This document shows positions 32,559 to 40,691 of a DNA stretch of 64,000 bases, one piece after another. The DNA is from Nitrospira sp. CR1.1 (lineage in GTDB: Bacteria > Nitrospirota > Nitrospiria > Nitrospirales > Nitrospiraceae): positions 744,001-808,000 of the forward strand of contig WIAF01000001.1 of the NCBI GenBank assembly GCA_014055465.1. Direction: 5' to 3'. The notes beneath the pieces are model-generated. The model saw nothing but the letters and a program-made list of their open reading frames with translations. It did not search any database and had not been told where the DNA came from. Numbering within the stretch: the first letter of the stretch is position 1; each line of letters opens with the position of its first letter. A program made the position numbers and the translations under genes.

Positions 32559-34416
32559 CTCACAGGCGCAGGTCGCGCTCGTCAACATGCCCTTCAGTTT
32601 TTCGAAGTACCCGTCCATTCAATTAGGCACGCTCTCGGCGTTATTGAAAGCCAAAGGCGTCGCGGTCGATTGCCACCACCTCAATGTGCGGTTTGCCCAC
32701 AAGATCGGAATCCCTCTCTACGAATCGATTTGTGAAAAACGGGCGTTGTTCGGCGAATGGCTGTTCTCCTACCTGCTCTTTCGAGACAATCCCAAGCGGG
32801 CGGAGTATCCGCGCGTGTTTAAGCCGGTGTTCGAGCAGATTGCCCAGGAAAGCGGTCAGCCGGTGTCGTTTTTCGAGGACATGGCCGCGCGCACGGCGCC
32901 GCAATTCCTGACCGCCGCGATGACGGGTATTGATTGGGGCCAATACAAACTCGTCGGGTTCACGTCCACCTTCGATCAAAATGTCGCCAGCCTCACGATG
33001 GCCAAGTTGATCAAGGACCTGTACCCGGACGTGAAGATCGTGTTCGGCGGCGCCAATTTCGACGGTGAGATGGGGTTGGAATATTTTCGGGCATTTCCGT
33101 TCATCGACTATGTCGTCGTCGGCGAAGGAGAAGTCACTGTTCCGGCCTTGGTCGACTACGTATTGCGTGGCTCAATGGGGTCCTGCCCGAAAGGCGTCAT
33201 CTACCGGGCAAACGGTGAGGTCCGGCTCGAGCCGAATACGGCTCTCTTCACCGGATTTTCGGAAACCGGCCCGCCTGACTACGACGACTATTACCATTTG
33301 TTGGCCGAACTCGGGACCGAGGCGTCGCGCGGGCTGGACCGCATTCTGTTGTACGAAGGATCCCGCGGCTGCTGGTGGGGCGAGAAGCACCATTGCACCT
33401 TTTGCGGGCTGAATGCGCAGAGCATGAAGTTCCGGGCGAAATCGCCGGAACAGGTCGCGCAGGAGATGGGGTATCTCTCGAGCCGCTACGATACGACCCG
33501 CTTCCGGCTAGTGGATAACATCATCGACATGAAATATGTCGATAATCTGTTCGGCCGGTTTGCTGCCGAGCATTGCGATCTGGATGTGTTTATCGAGACC
33601 AAAAGCAATTTGCAGAAGAGCCAAATCCGGACGCTGGCCGTTGGGGGCGTGAAGTGCATGCAGCCCGGCCTGGAAAGCCTCAGCCTCTCGCAGCTCAAAG
33701 CGATGGATAAGGGCGTGACGCCCATGCAGAACATTATCTGCCTCAAATGGAGTTGTTATTACCGGGTCGCGGTCTCCTGGAATATTCTGCTCGGCTTTCC
33801 GGGTGAAACGAATGAAGACTATCGCCGGCAGATCGACCTCCTGCCGTCCCTGTTCCATTTGCACGCGCCGGAGGCGACCGGGAAATTCTGGCTGCAACGG
33901 TTCAGTCCCTACTTTACGCGACCGCATGAGTACGGAGTGCGCATCACCGGTCCGGGGACAGCCTATGAGTATGTGTATGGTGCGGCGCGCGTTGATTTGG
34001 AGAAAATCGCCTACGATTTCGAGTATGAGCTCGACAACTGGCCGGTGGATCCGCAAGTCTATCAGGAATTGGTTGGCTTGGTGGAGGAGTGGCAGCGGCG
34101 GGCGCGCAGCAACGACCGGCCGTTCTTGTATTTCTCCAAGGCCATGGACTACGTCACGATCTATGACGGGCGTGATCCGCAGATGCCGACGAGACGACGA
34201 TACGACTGGCCTGCGGCGGGTATTATCGAGGCATGCAATGAGGCCGCGAAGGGTCGCGACCAGATTCGCGCGGCATTGAGTGATGCGAAGCGGGACATTG
34301 CTTATTCAGAGGACGAGCTGACTGAGGCGCTGACCGTCCTGACGAGCCGTCGCATTCTGTACGAAGAGCGCGGGAAGTATTTCACGCTGGCGATCCCCGA
34401 GCATCCCTACTACTGA
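32551..34416 (+). CDS. B12-binding radical SAM enzyme of the RiPP maturation (rSAM_ocin_1-like) type
   Basis: The 621-aa protein has an N-terminal cobalamin-binding-like domain (residues 1-205: VALVNMPFSFSKYPSIQLG, IVFGGANFDGEMG, FIDYVVVGEGE). A radical SAM core follows, whose cluster motif is GSRGCWWGEKHHCTFCG (C274, C282, C285; the C-x7-C-x2-C of this family). NILLGFPGETNEDYRRQ and the winged C-terminus also fit RiPP maturation radical SAM proteins, which often C-methylate peptides. The overlapping 69-aa ORF is the nearest substrate candidate. The end faces the AhpD-like gene. Confidence 0.9.
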   Translation: MSNSQAQVALVNMPFSFSKYPSIQLGTLSALLKAKGVAVDCHHLNVRFAHKIGIPLYESICEKRALFGEWLFSYLLFRDNPKRAEYPRVFKPVFEQIAQESGQPVSFFEDMAARTAPQFLTAAMTGIDWGQYKLVGFTSTFDQNVASLTMAKLIKDLYPDVKIVFGGANFDGEMGLEYFRAFPFIDYVVVGEGEVTVPALVDYVLRGSMGSCPKGVIYRANGEVRLEPNTALFTGFSETGPPDYDDYYHLLAELGTEASRGLDRILLYEGSRGCWWGEKHHCTFCGLNAQSMKFRAKSPEQVAQEMGYLSSRYDTTRFRLVDNIIDMKYVDNLFGRFAAEHCDLDVFIETKSNLQKSQIRTLAVGGVKCMQPGLESLSLSQLKAMDKGVTPMQNIICLKWSCYYRVAVSWNILLGFPGETNEDYRRQIDLLPSLFHLHAPEATGKFWLQRFSPYFTRPHEYGVRITGPGTAYEYVYGAARVDLEKIAYDFEYELDNWPVDPQVYQELVGLVEEWQRRARSNDRPFLYFSKAMDYVTIYDGRDPQMPTRRRYDWPAAGIIEACNEAAKGRDQIRAALSDAKRDIAYSEDELTEALTVLTSRRILYEERGKYFTLAIPEHPYY

Positions 34417-34450
34417 GCGGGCGCATCCGCCTCCATCGTTCTCCCCTCCC

Positions 34451-34783
34451 CTACATCGATAACTTCTCTGCGACGTTGCGCATCTGGACGCCGTGCACCA
34501 GCGAGGCGCCGCCGCGGATGGCGCAGGCCACGTGGACGGCTTCCGTCATTTCTTCGATGTTCGATCCCTTTTCCAGGCAGGCTTGAGTATAGGCATCGAT
34601 GCAGTAAGGGCATTGCACGGCTTGGGCCACACCAAGCGCAATCAGCGCCTTCTCGCGTTCCGTGAGTGCCCCGTCGGCAAAAACGGCGCTGTAATAACTC
34701 ATGAACTTTTCCCACAAGACCGGGTTCCCTTTGCCCATCTCTCCGAATTTCCCGAGATCCTTCGAATGGTAATAGCAATCCAT
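34451..34783 (-). CDS. AhpD/carboxymuconolactone-decarboxylase-like protein (peroxidase-like)
   Basis: This 110-aa protein has the CMD-fold signature ALIALGVAQAVQCPYCIDAY, with the redox pair CPYC, and EAVHVACAIRGGASLVHGVQM. The whole sequence, including the YYHSKDLGKFGEMGKGNP opening, resembles the peroxidase-like protein found beside arsenosugar/seleno-radical-SAM systems. It is convergent with the radical SAM gene and lies 34 bases beyond its stop codon. A thiol-dependent peroxidase role fits the CxxC, but the physiological partner is unclear because no arsenosugar gene is visible here. Confidence 0.85.
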   Translation of the reverse strand: MDCYYHSKDLGKFGEMGKGNPVLWEKFMSYYSAVFADGALTEREKALIALGVAQAVQCPYCIDAYTQACLEKGSNIEEMTEAVHVACAIRGGASLVHGVQMRNVAEKLSM

Positions 34784-34872
34784 GGATCACCTCGCTGGTT
34801 GAGTGGTCTGATCAATGCTCGCGCGTGAACCGAGGGGCAGATTTCCGAACGATAGGTGCTGGCGAATGGTGG

Positions 34873-35142
34873 TTACGCGTTTCCTGGCGGTGTCGGTTCG
34901 GCCTCATTGAGGGCCTGGGAGAAGCGATGCCCCACGATGGTGGTGACCTTGTTCATGAGCTCGCCGAGTTCCTTCCATTCATCCGCGCTGAGATCGGCTT
35001 TGATCTGAGGATGAAGCGCCCATTCGGCGTTGACGAGTTGTCCCTTGCGCGAGACATGCACGTGCAGGAGCTCGACATCCCACACATCTTGGGTGTTCGC
35101 GGAAGGGACGGTTGGTTTCTGCGGAGGGATTTGGCTTGCCAT
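34873..35142 (-). CDS. Small protein of unknown function
   Basis: The start at 35142 is chosen because AAAGGAG lies 9-10 bases before it. The 89-aa product begins MASQIPPQKPTVPSANTQDV. A compact region with VELLHVHVSRKGQLVNAEW and a helical C-terminus (DEWKELGELMNKVTTIVGHRF) follow. I recognise no domain and it lacks a signal peptide. It stands between the AhpD-like gene and inositol monophosphatase, all on the minus strand with wide gaps. Confidence 0.6.
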   Translation of the reverse strand: MASQIPPQKPTVPSANTQDVWDVELLHVHVSRKGQLVNAEWALHPQIKADLSADEWKELGELMNKVTTIVGHRFSQALNEAEPTPPGNA

Positions 35143-35276
35143 GCTGCGTGCACTCCTTTGACCGTACATATGAAGGGCATAATACCGCATCAAATATCGC
35201 ACTGTACATGGCACGGCCGACGGGAACGCTGATCCGCACTGGCTGCGGTGAGACCAATCTGCGTGGAGTGAGGAGG

Positions 35277-36098
35277 TTACGGCTTGTCGGAGCGTTGATG
35301 AATCACGTCGAGCAGCTGATTGTGAATGCGGCCGTTGGTGGCGACGAGTTCCTGCCCGTAGAGTGAGAAGGTGTCTTTCTCAAAGCCGGATACCAGTCCG
35401 CCCGCCTCACGCACGATGACGATTCCTGCCGCCATATCCCAGGGGCTGAGTTTCACTTCCCAATATCCGTCAAAGCGCCCCGACGCGACGTAACAGAGAT
35501 CCAATGCGGCTGAGCCGGTGCGGCGCACGCCCTGGGCGCGCAGTGAAATGCGGGAGAAATGGTCCAGATTATTGTTCGTCGTTTCGCGGATGTCATACGC
35601 AAATCCGGTGACAAGCAAGGAATGATCGAGTGACTCACTGCTGGACACGCGAAGGCGTGCACCGTTGACGTAGGCCCCTTCTCCGGCCACCCCCGTGAAC
35701 AGCTCCCTGCGCGTCGGGTCCAGGACGACCCCCACGATACAGTCGCCATGATATTCCAGCCCGATCGAGACCGAATAAAACGGGAAGCCATGCGCGAAGT
35801 TAGTCGTGCCGTCGAGCGGATCAATGATCCATTGGTACGGCGACTCGGTGGCCCCGTCCCGCCCGCGTTCCTCGGCTAGAATCCGGTGGGTGGGATGGGC
35901 CGAAAGAATCGTGCGGACGATACTCTCCTCGGCCTGCCGATCCGCATCGGTGACGAGATTGATCGCCGCCTTGTGATCGATCCTGAAGCCCGATCGGGCG
36001 TGGTCAAGCAGTACGGCACCGGCTGCTTCAGCAGCGTGAACGGCCGTGGCGAGATAACGGGCGCACTCTTCAGATGAGAGGACAAGCGGAGTATGCAT
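35277..36098 (-). CDS. suhB: Inositol monophosphatase family protein
   Basis: The 273-aa protein has the metal-binding motifs of the family: EERG (about residues 77-80), IDPLDGTTNFAHGFPFYSVS and the late WDMAAGIVIVREAGG. GSAALDLCYVASGRFDGYWE is also characteristic. It hydrolyses inositol-1-phosphate and related sugar or nucleotide phosphates; SuhB in some bacteria also joins rRNA antitermination complexes. The length is normal. It is divergent from the HARE-HTH gene, across an AT-rich interval with a strong promoter reading the other way. Confidence 0.92.
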   Translation of the reverse strand: MHTPLVLSSEECARYLATAVHAAEAAGAVLLDHARSGFRIDHKAAINLVTDADRQAEESIVRTILSAHPTHRILAEERGRDGATESPYQWIIDPLDGTTNFAHGFPFYSVSIGLEYHGDCIVGVVLDPTRRELFTGVAGEGAYVNGARLRVSSSESLDHSLLVTGFAYDIRETTNNNLDHFSRISLRAQGVRRTGSAALDLCYVASGRFDGYWEVKLSPWDMAAGIVIVREAGGLVSGFEKDTFSLYGQELVATNGRIHNQLLDVIHQRSDKP

Positions 36099-36290
36099 CT
36101 GCGCCGTATCTTAGCATGAGTCATGGGAAGCGAGTTAAAAAGCCTGGGTCGTTTATTGAGTAGCACTGTAAGATATTGAAAAACAACGAAAGTGAAAAAG
36201 CTTGTTCTTGCAGAACAAGGCTTGGCTAGGCATTGAGTGCATTCTGCTTGCATAGGCGAGAAGCGCGAACAAATAGTTGCTATCAGTTAC

Positions 36291-36319
36291 TTGACAGATT
36301 TTAATTCACTTGCTATAAA
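36291..36319 (+). promoter_or_regulatory. Near-consensus sigma70 promoter of the HARE-HTH gene
   Basis: TTGACA (36291-36296) and TATAAA (36314-36319) are separated by exactly 17 bases. Transcription would start near 36326, about 20 bases before the translation start. Short direct repeats (CTTGCTATAAAGCAAG is nearly palindromic) overlap the -10 box and could be an operator. Confidence 0.75.
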
Positions 36320-36347
36320 GCAAGTATGCTTTATTGAGGACTTGCTT

Positions 36348-36860
36348 GTGGAAGAATTGACCGACATCCTGGTGGGTCTGGAACAACGGATCAGCGCCTA
36401 CCGGAATCGCTATCAGGAACTTGAGAAAAAGCGGCGTCGGCTCGACGATGAAATCGCGATGATCAAGAAATACTTGGAACTCGCCGAAACGCTGTATCGT
36501 GTGGAAGCAGACAAGGCCAAGTTGGCCAGCCTCTCCAGCCAAATTATTACCGACGAAAAAGGCATTCGGCCGCTTCCTGTGACGGATGTCACGGATCAGT
36601 CGCGTGAGATCTTGCTCGGCAAAAGCAAGTATGTCGGCAAGAGTGTGCCGGAAGCGGCCTATCAGATTCTCAAAGAAGCCAGCCGTCCGATGCATGCGAA
36701 GGAGCTCTTGCAACGTCTCTTGGAGGGCGGATTGCAGATTAAGGGGAAGACGCCGCTGACCTCCGTGGCGACGTCATTGAAGCGAGATAAGCGTTTCCAA
36801 AAAGTCGGACCTAATACGTTTGCGGTGACGACCCAGCAGGAATTAACAGCGGTAGTGTGA
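36348..36860 (+). CDS. Coiled-coil protein with C-terminal HARE-HTH winged helix
   Basis: The GTG at 36348 is chosen because TTGAGGAC lies 7 bases upstream and the promoter ends near 36320; upstream in-frame starts would precede the transcript. The 170-aa protein has a basic coiled-coil (residues about 3-55, LEQRISAYRNRYQELEKKRR). The C-terminal HARE-HTH domain (about 105-165) reads GKSVPEAAYQILKEASRPMH, KELLQRLLEGGLQIKG, KTPLTSVATSL and RFQKVGPNTFAV. HARE-HTH domains link chromatin or restriction proteins to DNA, possibly to modified bases. The tiny Lys-rich peptide gene follows. Confidence 0.85.
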   Translation: MEELTDILVGLEQRISAYRNRYQELEKKRRRLDDEIAMIKKYLELAETLYRVEADKAKLASLSSQIITDEKGIRPLPVTDVTDQSREILLGKSKYVGKSVPEAAYQILKEASRPMHAKELLQRLLEGGLQIKGKTPLTSVATSLKRDKRFQKVGPNTFAVTTQQELTAVV

Positions 36861-36912
36861 GTGGGCCGAAGAAGTTCATATCAACTTTAATGTGTGAAGG
36901 GAGGTGAGACTC

Positions 36913-36969
36913 TTGGCAACGAAGAAGGCAGCGAAGAAACCAGCGAAGAAGGCAGCGAAGAAGAAGTAA
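36913..36969 (+). CDS. 18-aa Lys/Ala-rich histone-tail-like peptide
   Basis: A TTG start preceded by GGGAGGTGAG opens an 18-codon frame, MATKKAAKKPAKKAAKKK, ended by TAA and followed 18 bases later by a strong terminator. The AAKKP repeats are those of histone H1-like bacterial tails. It is too short for a folded domain and would bind nucleic acid by charge. It lies 52 bases after the HARE-HTH gene and probably shares its transcript. It may be a stand-alone peptide or the truncated end of a longer H1-like gene. Confidence 0.6.
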   Translation: MATKKAAKKPAKKAAKKK

Positions 36970-36987
36970 GTCCCTACCAGGATTTAC

Positions 36988-37025
36988 ACGCCGGGGGTAA
37001 GGCCACTTGCCCCCGGCGTTTTTTT
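36988..37025 (+). terminator. Strong rho-independent terminator
   Basis: ACGCCGGGGG and CCCCCGGCGT form a perfect 10-bp stem, extended inward by TAAG/CTTG around the loop GCCA and followed by TTTTTTT. It ends the HARE-HTH/Lys-rich peptide transcript and may also stop lpxC transcripts from the other side. Confidence 0.95.
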
Positions 37026-37109
37026 ATGCCCGAAAATGAAAACGCCGCATTCACCGCCTGTACCTGGCGGGTTGCAAGCGATGCGCGAGCATGAGCTGGG
37101 CGGAGCAGT

Positions 37110-38036
37110 TTAAATCGCGAGAGAAGGCGCGGGGCGAAGCAGTCCGAGGGAGGAGCGCGATTCTGGCACAGCAACCGCATGTTCCCCGGTGATCAGCGCC
37201 CACTTGTCGCGCTGAAGGAGGATTTTTTCGACGAGCTTCGTATGCATGGCATGGCCTGAACGTTCAGCCACAATGTGGCCGATGAACGGGAAGCCGAGCA
37301 GGGCGATGTCACCGATCAAGTCCAGCACTTTATGCCGGACAAATTCGTTCGAGAAGCGCAGGCCGGATTCATTCACGACGCCCTCCTTGGACAGCACGAT
37401 GGTATTATCCAAAGTGCCGCCTTTTCCAAGTCCCCTGGACCACAGCGCTTCGACTTCGTGGAGAAAGCCAAACGTGCGCGCCTGCGCGATGTCCTGCTCA
37501 AACGCCTGCGCGGAGCAGGTGTAGGTGTAGGACTGGGTTTGGATCAGAGGGTGATCGTAATGGATAGAATACGTAATTTTCGGCGTTGACGAGGGCTCGA
37601 TCCTCACCCGTTTCGATCCGTCCACCACTTCGATGGGCTGCATAATCTTGACATAGGATTGCCGCCGGGTTTGGGGAATGACGCCGGCCGCACGGATTAA
37701 GCGGACGAACGGGCTTGAACTTCCATCGAGCACGGGCACTTCCCCCGCATTCACCTCTGCGTAGACGTTGTCGACTTCCATGCCGACCAGAGCGGCGAGA
37801 AGGTGTTCGATCGTCTTGACCTGATGGCCGTTGACGCTGATGGCTGTGCAGAGTTCCGTCGGAACCTTATTGGTGATCGAGGCAGAGATGAGTGTTTCTT
37901 CCGATCCGCGCCGATAAATGAAGGCGATGCCGGTGTTCGGAGGAGCCGGGCGAAGAGTCAGTGTGACCGGCTGGCCGGAATGGAGCCCGACGCCTGAGCA
38001 TGAAACTGGTGAGCCGATCGTTTGCTGAAACCGCAC
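37110..38036 (-). CDS. lpxC: UDP-3-O-acyl-N-acetylglucosamine deacetylase
   Basis: LpxC performs the committed step of lipid A synthesis. The GTG at 38036 is chosen because AAGGAGG stands 4 bases before it; it gives 308 aa starting VRFQQTIGSPVSCSGVGLHS, the usual LpxC opening. The zinc and catalytic motifs are present: IKTIEHLLAAL (first His), FVRHKVLDLIGD (His and Asp) and the GHIVAERSGHAMH-type end. Its presence shows a Gram-negative outer membrane. It is not near other lpx genes here. Upstream lies a large hairpin after the response-regulator gene. Confidence 0.95.
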   Translation of the reverse strand: MRFQQTIGSPVSCSGVGLHSGQPVTLTLRPAPPNTGIAFIYRRGSEETLISASITNKVPTELCTAISVNGHQVKTIEHLLAALVGMEVDNVYAEVNAGEVPVLDGSSSPFVRLIRAAGVIPQTRRQSYVKIMQPIEVVDGSKRVRIEPSSTPKITYSIHYDHPLIQTQSYTYTCSAQAFEQDIAQARTFGFLHEVEALWSRGLGKGGTLDNTIVLSKEGVVNESGLRFSNEFVRHKVLDLIGDIALLGFPFIGHIVAERSGHAMHTKLVEKILLQRDKWALITGEHAVAVPESRSSLGLLRPAPSLAI

Positions 38037-38259
38037 GGTGCCTCCTTCGTAAAATTCATGGCTAAACAAAGCAATGCTTGTGCCAATCCATTAAGTGCAT
38101 GTAAGTCGTTGAAATTAAAATGATGTGCAGGTATTTTTCTCAGTAAGAGCTGTTGCTAAAAAAGCACAATTGTATCTTTTGCTGAAAGGGGGAAACCACG
38201 AAAGTAAAGGATTTTCAATGAGTTACTAGTCGCGGTCTATGGAACGATGCACGACAAAG

Positions 38260-38310
38260 CCAGCAAAGGAGGCCAGGATACCTCCTGGGAGATCAGGCCT
38301 GTTTTGCTGG
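38260..38310 (-). terminator. Large hairpin between the two-component genes and lpxC
   Basis: The outer arms CCAGCAAA and TTTGCTGG and the inner arms GGCC/GGCC, plus the inner stem CCAGGA/TCCTGG, form a long imperfect hairpin 14 bases after the response-regulator stop. It lacks a clear T-run, so terminator or mRNA 3'-end stabiliser are both possible. Confidence 0.5.
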
Positions 38311-38323
38311 ATAAGCGCTCCGG

Positions 38324-38995
38324 TTACGGTCTTGGCTCTAATTCAATGAGCCCTTTCCGAATCGCCAAAATCGCCGCTTGCGTGCGGTCATACACCTGAA
38401 GTTTATGAAAAATATTCCGGACGTGGTTCTTCACGGTCTTTTCGCTGAGGTCCAGGCTGTTCGCGATTTCCTTATTGGTCTTTCCGTCTGCGACCAAACG
38501 CAGGACGGTGATTTCCCGTTCGGTCAGGTCGTGTTCAACCCAAGCCGGCTTTTTTCCCTTTTTCTGAGACATCAGGGAGAACTCGGCCAGGATCTTGCTG
38601 GCGACTGAAGGATGAATGAGCGATTCCCCTCGATAAATGGCCCGGATGGCCGCCACAATCTGAGAAGACTCGGAGTCTTTGAGCAAGTATCCCGTTGCCC
38701 CGGCCCGTACGAGATCGAAGATATATTGCTGCTCCTCATACATGGTCAGCGCGACGATCCCCATGTGAGGGAATTCGCGTTTGATTTGCCTGGTCGCTTC
38801 AATGCCGCCCATGCGCGGCATGCTGACATCCATGAGGATCACGTCCGGCATCAGGGTCTTGGTTTTTTCCACCGCTTCCACGCCGTCCTGCGCTTCGCCA
38901 ACGACATTGATGTCGTCCTTGGTCTTCAAGATGGCTGCCAGGCCTTCACGAACTACGCGGTGGTCATCAGCGATCAGGACCTTAATCTTTTCCAT
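38324..38995 (-). CDS. NarL/FixJ-type response regulator
   Basis: The 223-aa protein has a receiver domain (1-120) with the acidic pocket DDH near the N-terminus, phospho-acceptor D56 (VILMDVSMPRMGG) and K in LLKDSE. A LuxR-type HTH (about 150-215) follows: LTEREITVLRLVADGKTNKE, then IANSLDLSEKTVKNHVRNI. Its start overlaps the end of the histidine kinase gene by 14 bases, so the two form a coupled two-component system. Target genes are unknown. Confidence 0.95.
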   Translation of the reverse strand: MEKIKVLIADDHRVVREGLAAILKTKDDINVVGEAQDGVEAVEKTKTLMPDVILMDVSMPRMGGIEATRQIKREFPHMGIVALTMYEEQQYIFDLVRAGATGYLLKDSESSQIVAAIRAIYRGESLIHPSVASKILAEFSLMSQKKGKKPAWVEHDLTEREITVLRLVADGKTNKEIANSLDLSEKTVKNHVRNIFHKLQVYDRTQAAILAIRKGLIELEPRP

Positions 38996-40103
38996 GGCGA
39001 ATCGTCTCCTTGTCGGCTAGCGGGATCCGCAGCACGATTCGCGTGCCGCGCCCCTTCTTTGAATCGATCGTGGCCTCTCCGCCCACCAGTCGTGCTCGTT
39101 CCAGGATGCCACGAATGCCGAAGTGATCCCACTTTTCAGGATCGCGGAGCACGGCGTCCATGTCGAACCCGATCCCGTTATCAGAAATAGTCACTTGCAA
39201 CAAGTCCAGCCGAATGTCGAGTTGAACCGACACTCGACGGGCTTTGGCGTGCTTCTGCACGTTGCTCAACGCTTCTTGGACGATCCGGAATAAAAAAATC
39301 TTCGTGCGCGGAAAGAGGATCGTCTCGTCTCCGGTCACGGAAAACGCGGTCTTGATATGGTACTGAGTTTCGTATGACTTCAGATAGTTAGTCAGTGCCG
39401 GAATGAGCTCCATTTTGTCGTACTGGAGTGGCCGTAGATTGAAAATCACCTGCCGGGCTTCTTGAATGGCCAGCTTCAGTTGCGCTTTGGACTCCCGGAT
39501 GGTGGCCAGGCTGGCTTGAGGATTCTTGCGCAGCAGCTCTTGCGAGAGTTCCAGTTTGAAATTGACGCCGGCGAGGCTCTGCACCAGGCCGTCGTGAATT
39601 TCGCAGGCGATGCGTGTTCGCTCTTCTGTTACGGCTGCGCCGGTCTCCTTGACGTACAAGCGGTACAACGACTGGTATTTGTTCAACGCTTTTTCAATGT
39701 CGGCCGTGGCTCGGATGCGAGCTTCGATCAGCTGCCACATGAATTTGGCGCTGGCGCCTCCGATCACCGAGACGCCCATGCGGCGTATGTCTTGGAGGTA
39801 TTCGCCGACTTCGGGATTGCCCGACACATCGATCACCAGGTCGACAGGCCCCATTTTCAGCAGTTGCCGGTAATTGCGCGTCACGCGGATATGCAGGCGT
39901 TTGGCAAGCCCGAGGCCCGGTGCTTCCGGGCTGGTATCGGCGACGCCGACGATCCGCACCAACGGGTCGTTGGCGAAAATCTCCATCAAAGCCGTGCCCC
40001 CGCGGCCTGCGCCGATGATGACGACGTGCGTCGCCCCCGGCGCTCGCCGTTTGGCGGGGCGTAGCGTTGTTCGTCGTTCTCGCGATGTTGTGCGGGTTGC
40101 CAT
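38982..40103 (-). CDS. Histidine kinase with N-terminal NAD(P)-binding Rossmann-like domain
   Basis: This 373-aa protein (start at ATG 40103) has an unusual front end. Residues 25-115 form a Rossmann-like nucleotide-binding domain: HVVIIGAGRGGTALMEIF, VRIVGVADTSPEAPG and VDLVIDVSGNPEVGEYL, reminiscent of Gfo/Idh or CoA/NAD-binding folds. A helical linker leads to a HisKA_3 dimerisation motif (ACEIHDGLVQSLAG, H170) and a GHKL ATPase domain (DNGIGFD, HFGIRGILERARLVGG). There is no membrane segment, so it is a cytosolic sensor, possibly of NAD(P)H redox state. It is coupled to the response regulator. Confidence 0.9.
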   Translation of the reverse strand: MATRTTSRERRTTLRPAKRRAPGATHVVIIGAGRGGTALMEIFANDPLVRIVGVADTSPEAPGLGLAKRLHIRVTRNYRQLLKMGPVDLVIDVSGNPEVGEYLQDIRRMGVSVIGGASAKFMWQLIEARIRATADIEKALNKYQSLYRLYVKETGAAVTEERTRIACEIHDGLVQSLAGVNFKLELSQELLRKNPQASLATIRESKAQLKLAIQEARQVIFNLRPLQYDKMELIPALTNYLKSYETQYHIKTAFSVTGDETILFPRTKIFLFRIVQEALSNVQKHAKARRVSVQLDIRLDLLQVTISDNGIGFDMDAVLRDPEKWDHFGIRGILERARLVGGEATIDSKKGRGTRIVLRIPLADKETIRHGKD

Positions 40104-40211
40104 GTCTGTCAGCAATGCCGAAGGGCGGCGCTTCTCCTCTGTTCGCGCCCATCCTGTCCGGGCCTATAGCAAGCGGACTCTGATCCGGAACAGCGAGGAG
40201 AAGGGGAGGGC

Positions 40212-40676
40212 CTAACGCTCCCGGCGCTGCTGGGCCAGGGATTTGATTTCATCCATGAACTGATCGATGTCTTTAAACTCTCGGTACACCGAGGCGAATC
40301 GAACGTAGGCCACCTGATCGAGTTGAGAAAGTTCTTTCATGACCTCTTCGCCGACGGCGGTGCTGACGATTTCGGTTTCGCCCATATCCTGGATGCGTTT
40401 TTCGATGCGATCGGTGACGGTTTCGATGGTCGCGGTGCTGATCGGCCGCTTTTCACAGGCCTTTTTGAGGCCGGATACGATTTTGCTCCGATCGAACGGT
40501 TCCCGGCGTCCGTCTTTTTTCACGACGGCGGGCATGGTCTCTTCAACACGTTCGTAGGTAGTGTACCGGCGTTTGCACGAGAGGCATTCACGCCGGCGGC
40601 GGATGACCTCGCCTTCTTTGGCCATCCGCGAATCAACGACTTTGTCTTCGACATCGTCGCAGAAAGGACATTTCAC
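40212..40676 (-). CDS. nrdR: Transcriptional repressor of ribonucleotide reductases NrdR
   Basis: The 154-aa protein has the N-terminal zinc ribbon (CPFC at 3-6, CLSC at about 33-36, [17 protein letters not shown]) and the ATP-cone domain ([34 protein letters not shown]). NrdR senses ATP/dATP and represses nrd genes through NrdR boxes. It lies 15 bases after glyA on the same strand, a common arrangement, in a probable rplI-glyA-nrdR operon. Confidence 0.96.
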   Translation of the reverse strand: MKCPFCDDVEDKVVDSRMAKEGEVIRRRRECLSCKRRYTTYERVEETMPAVVKKDGRREPFDRSKIVSGLKKACEKRPISTATIETVTDRIEKRIQDMGETEIVSTAVGEEVMKELSQLDQVAYVRFASVYREFKDIDQFMDEIKSLAQQRRER

Positions 40677-40691
40677 GGGCGGCCGTCCTGC

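Noticed and set aside
38246-38323. c-di-GMP riboswitch (CAAAGCC-like segment)
   Set aside because: The segment does not give the two-helix GEMM fold; the dominant structure is one long hairpin at the end of the two-component operon.
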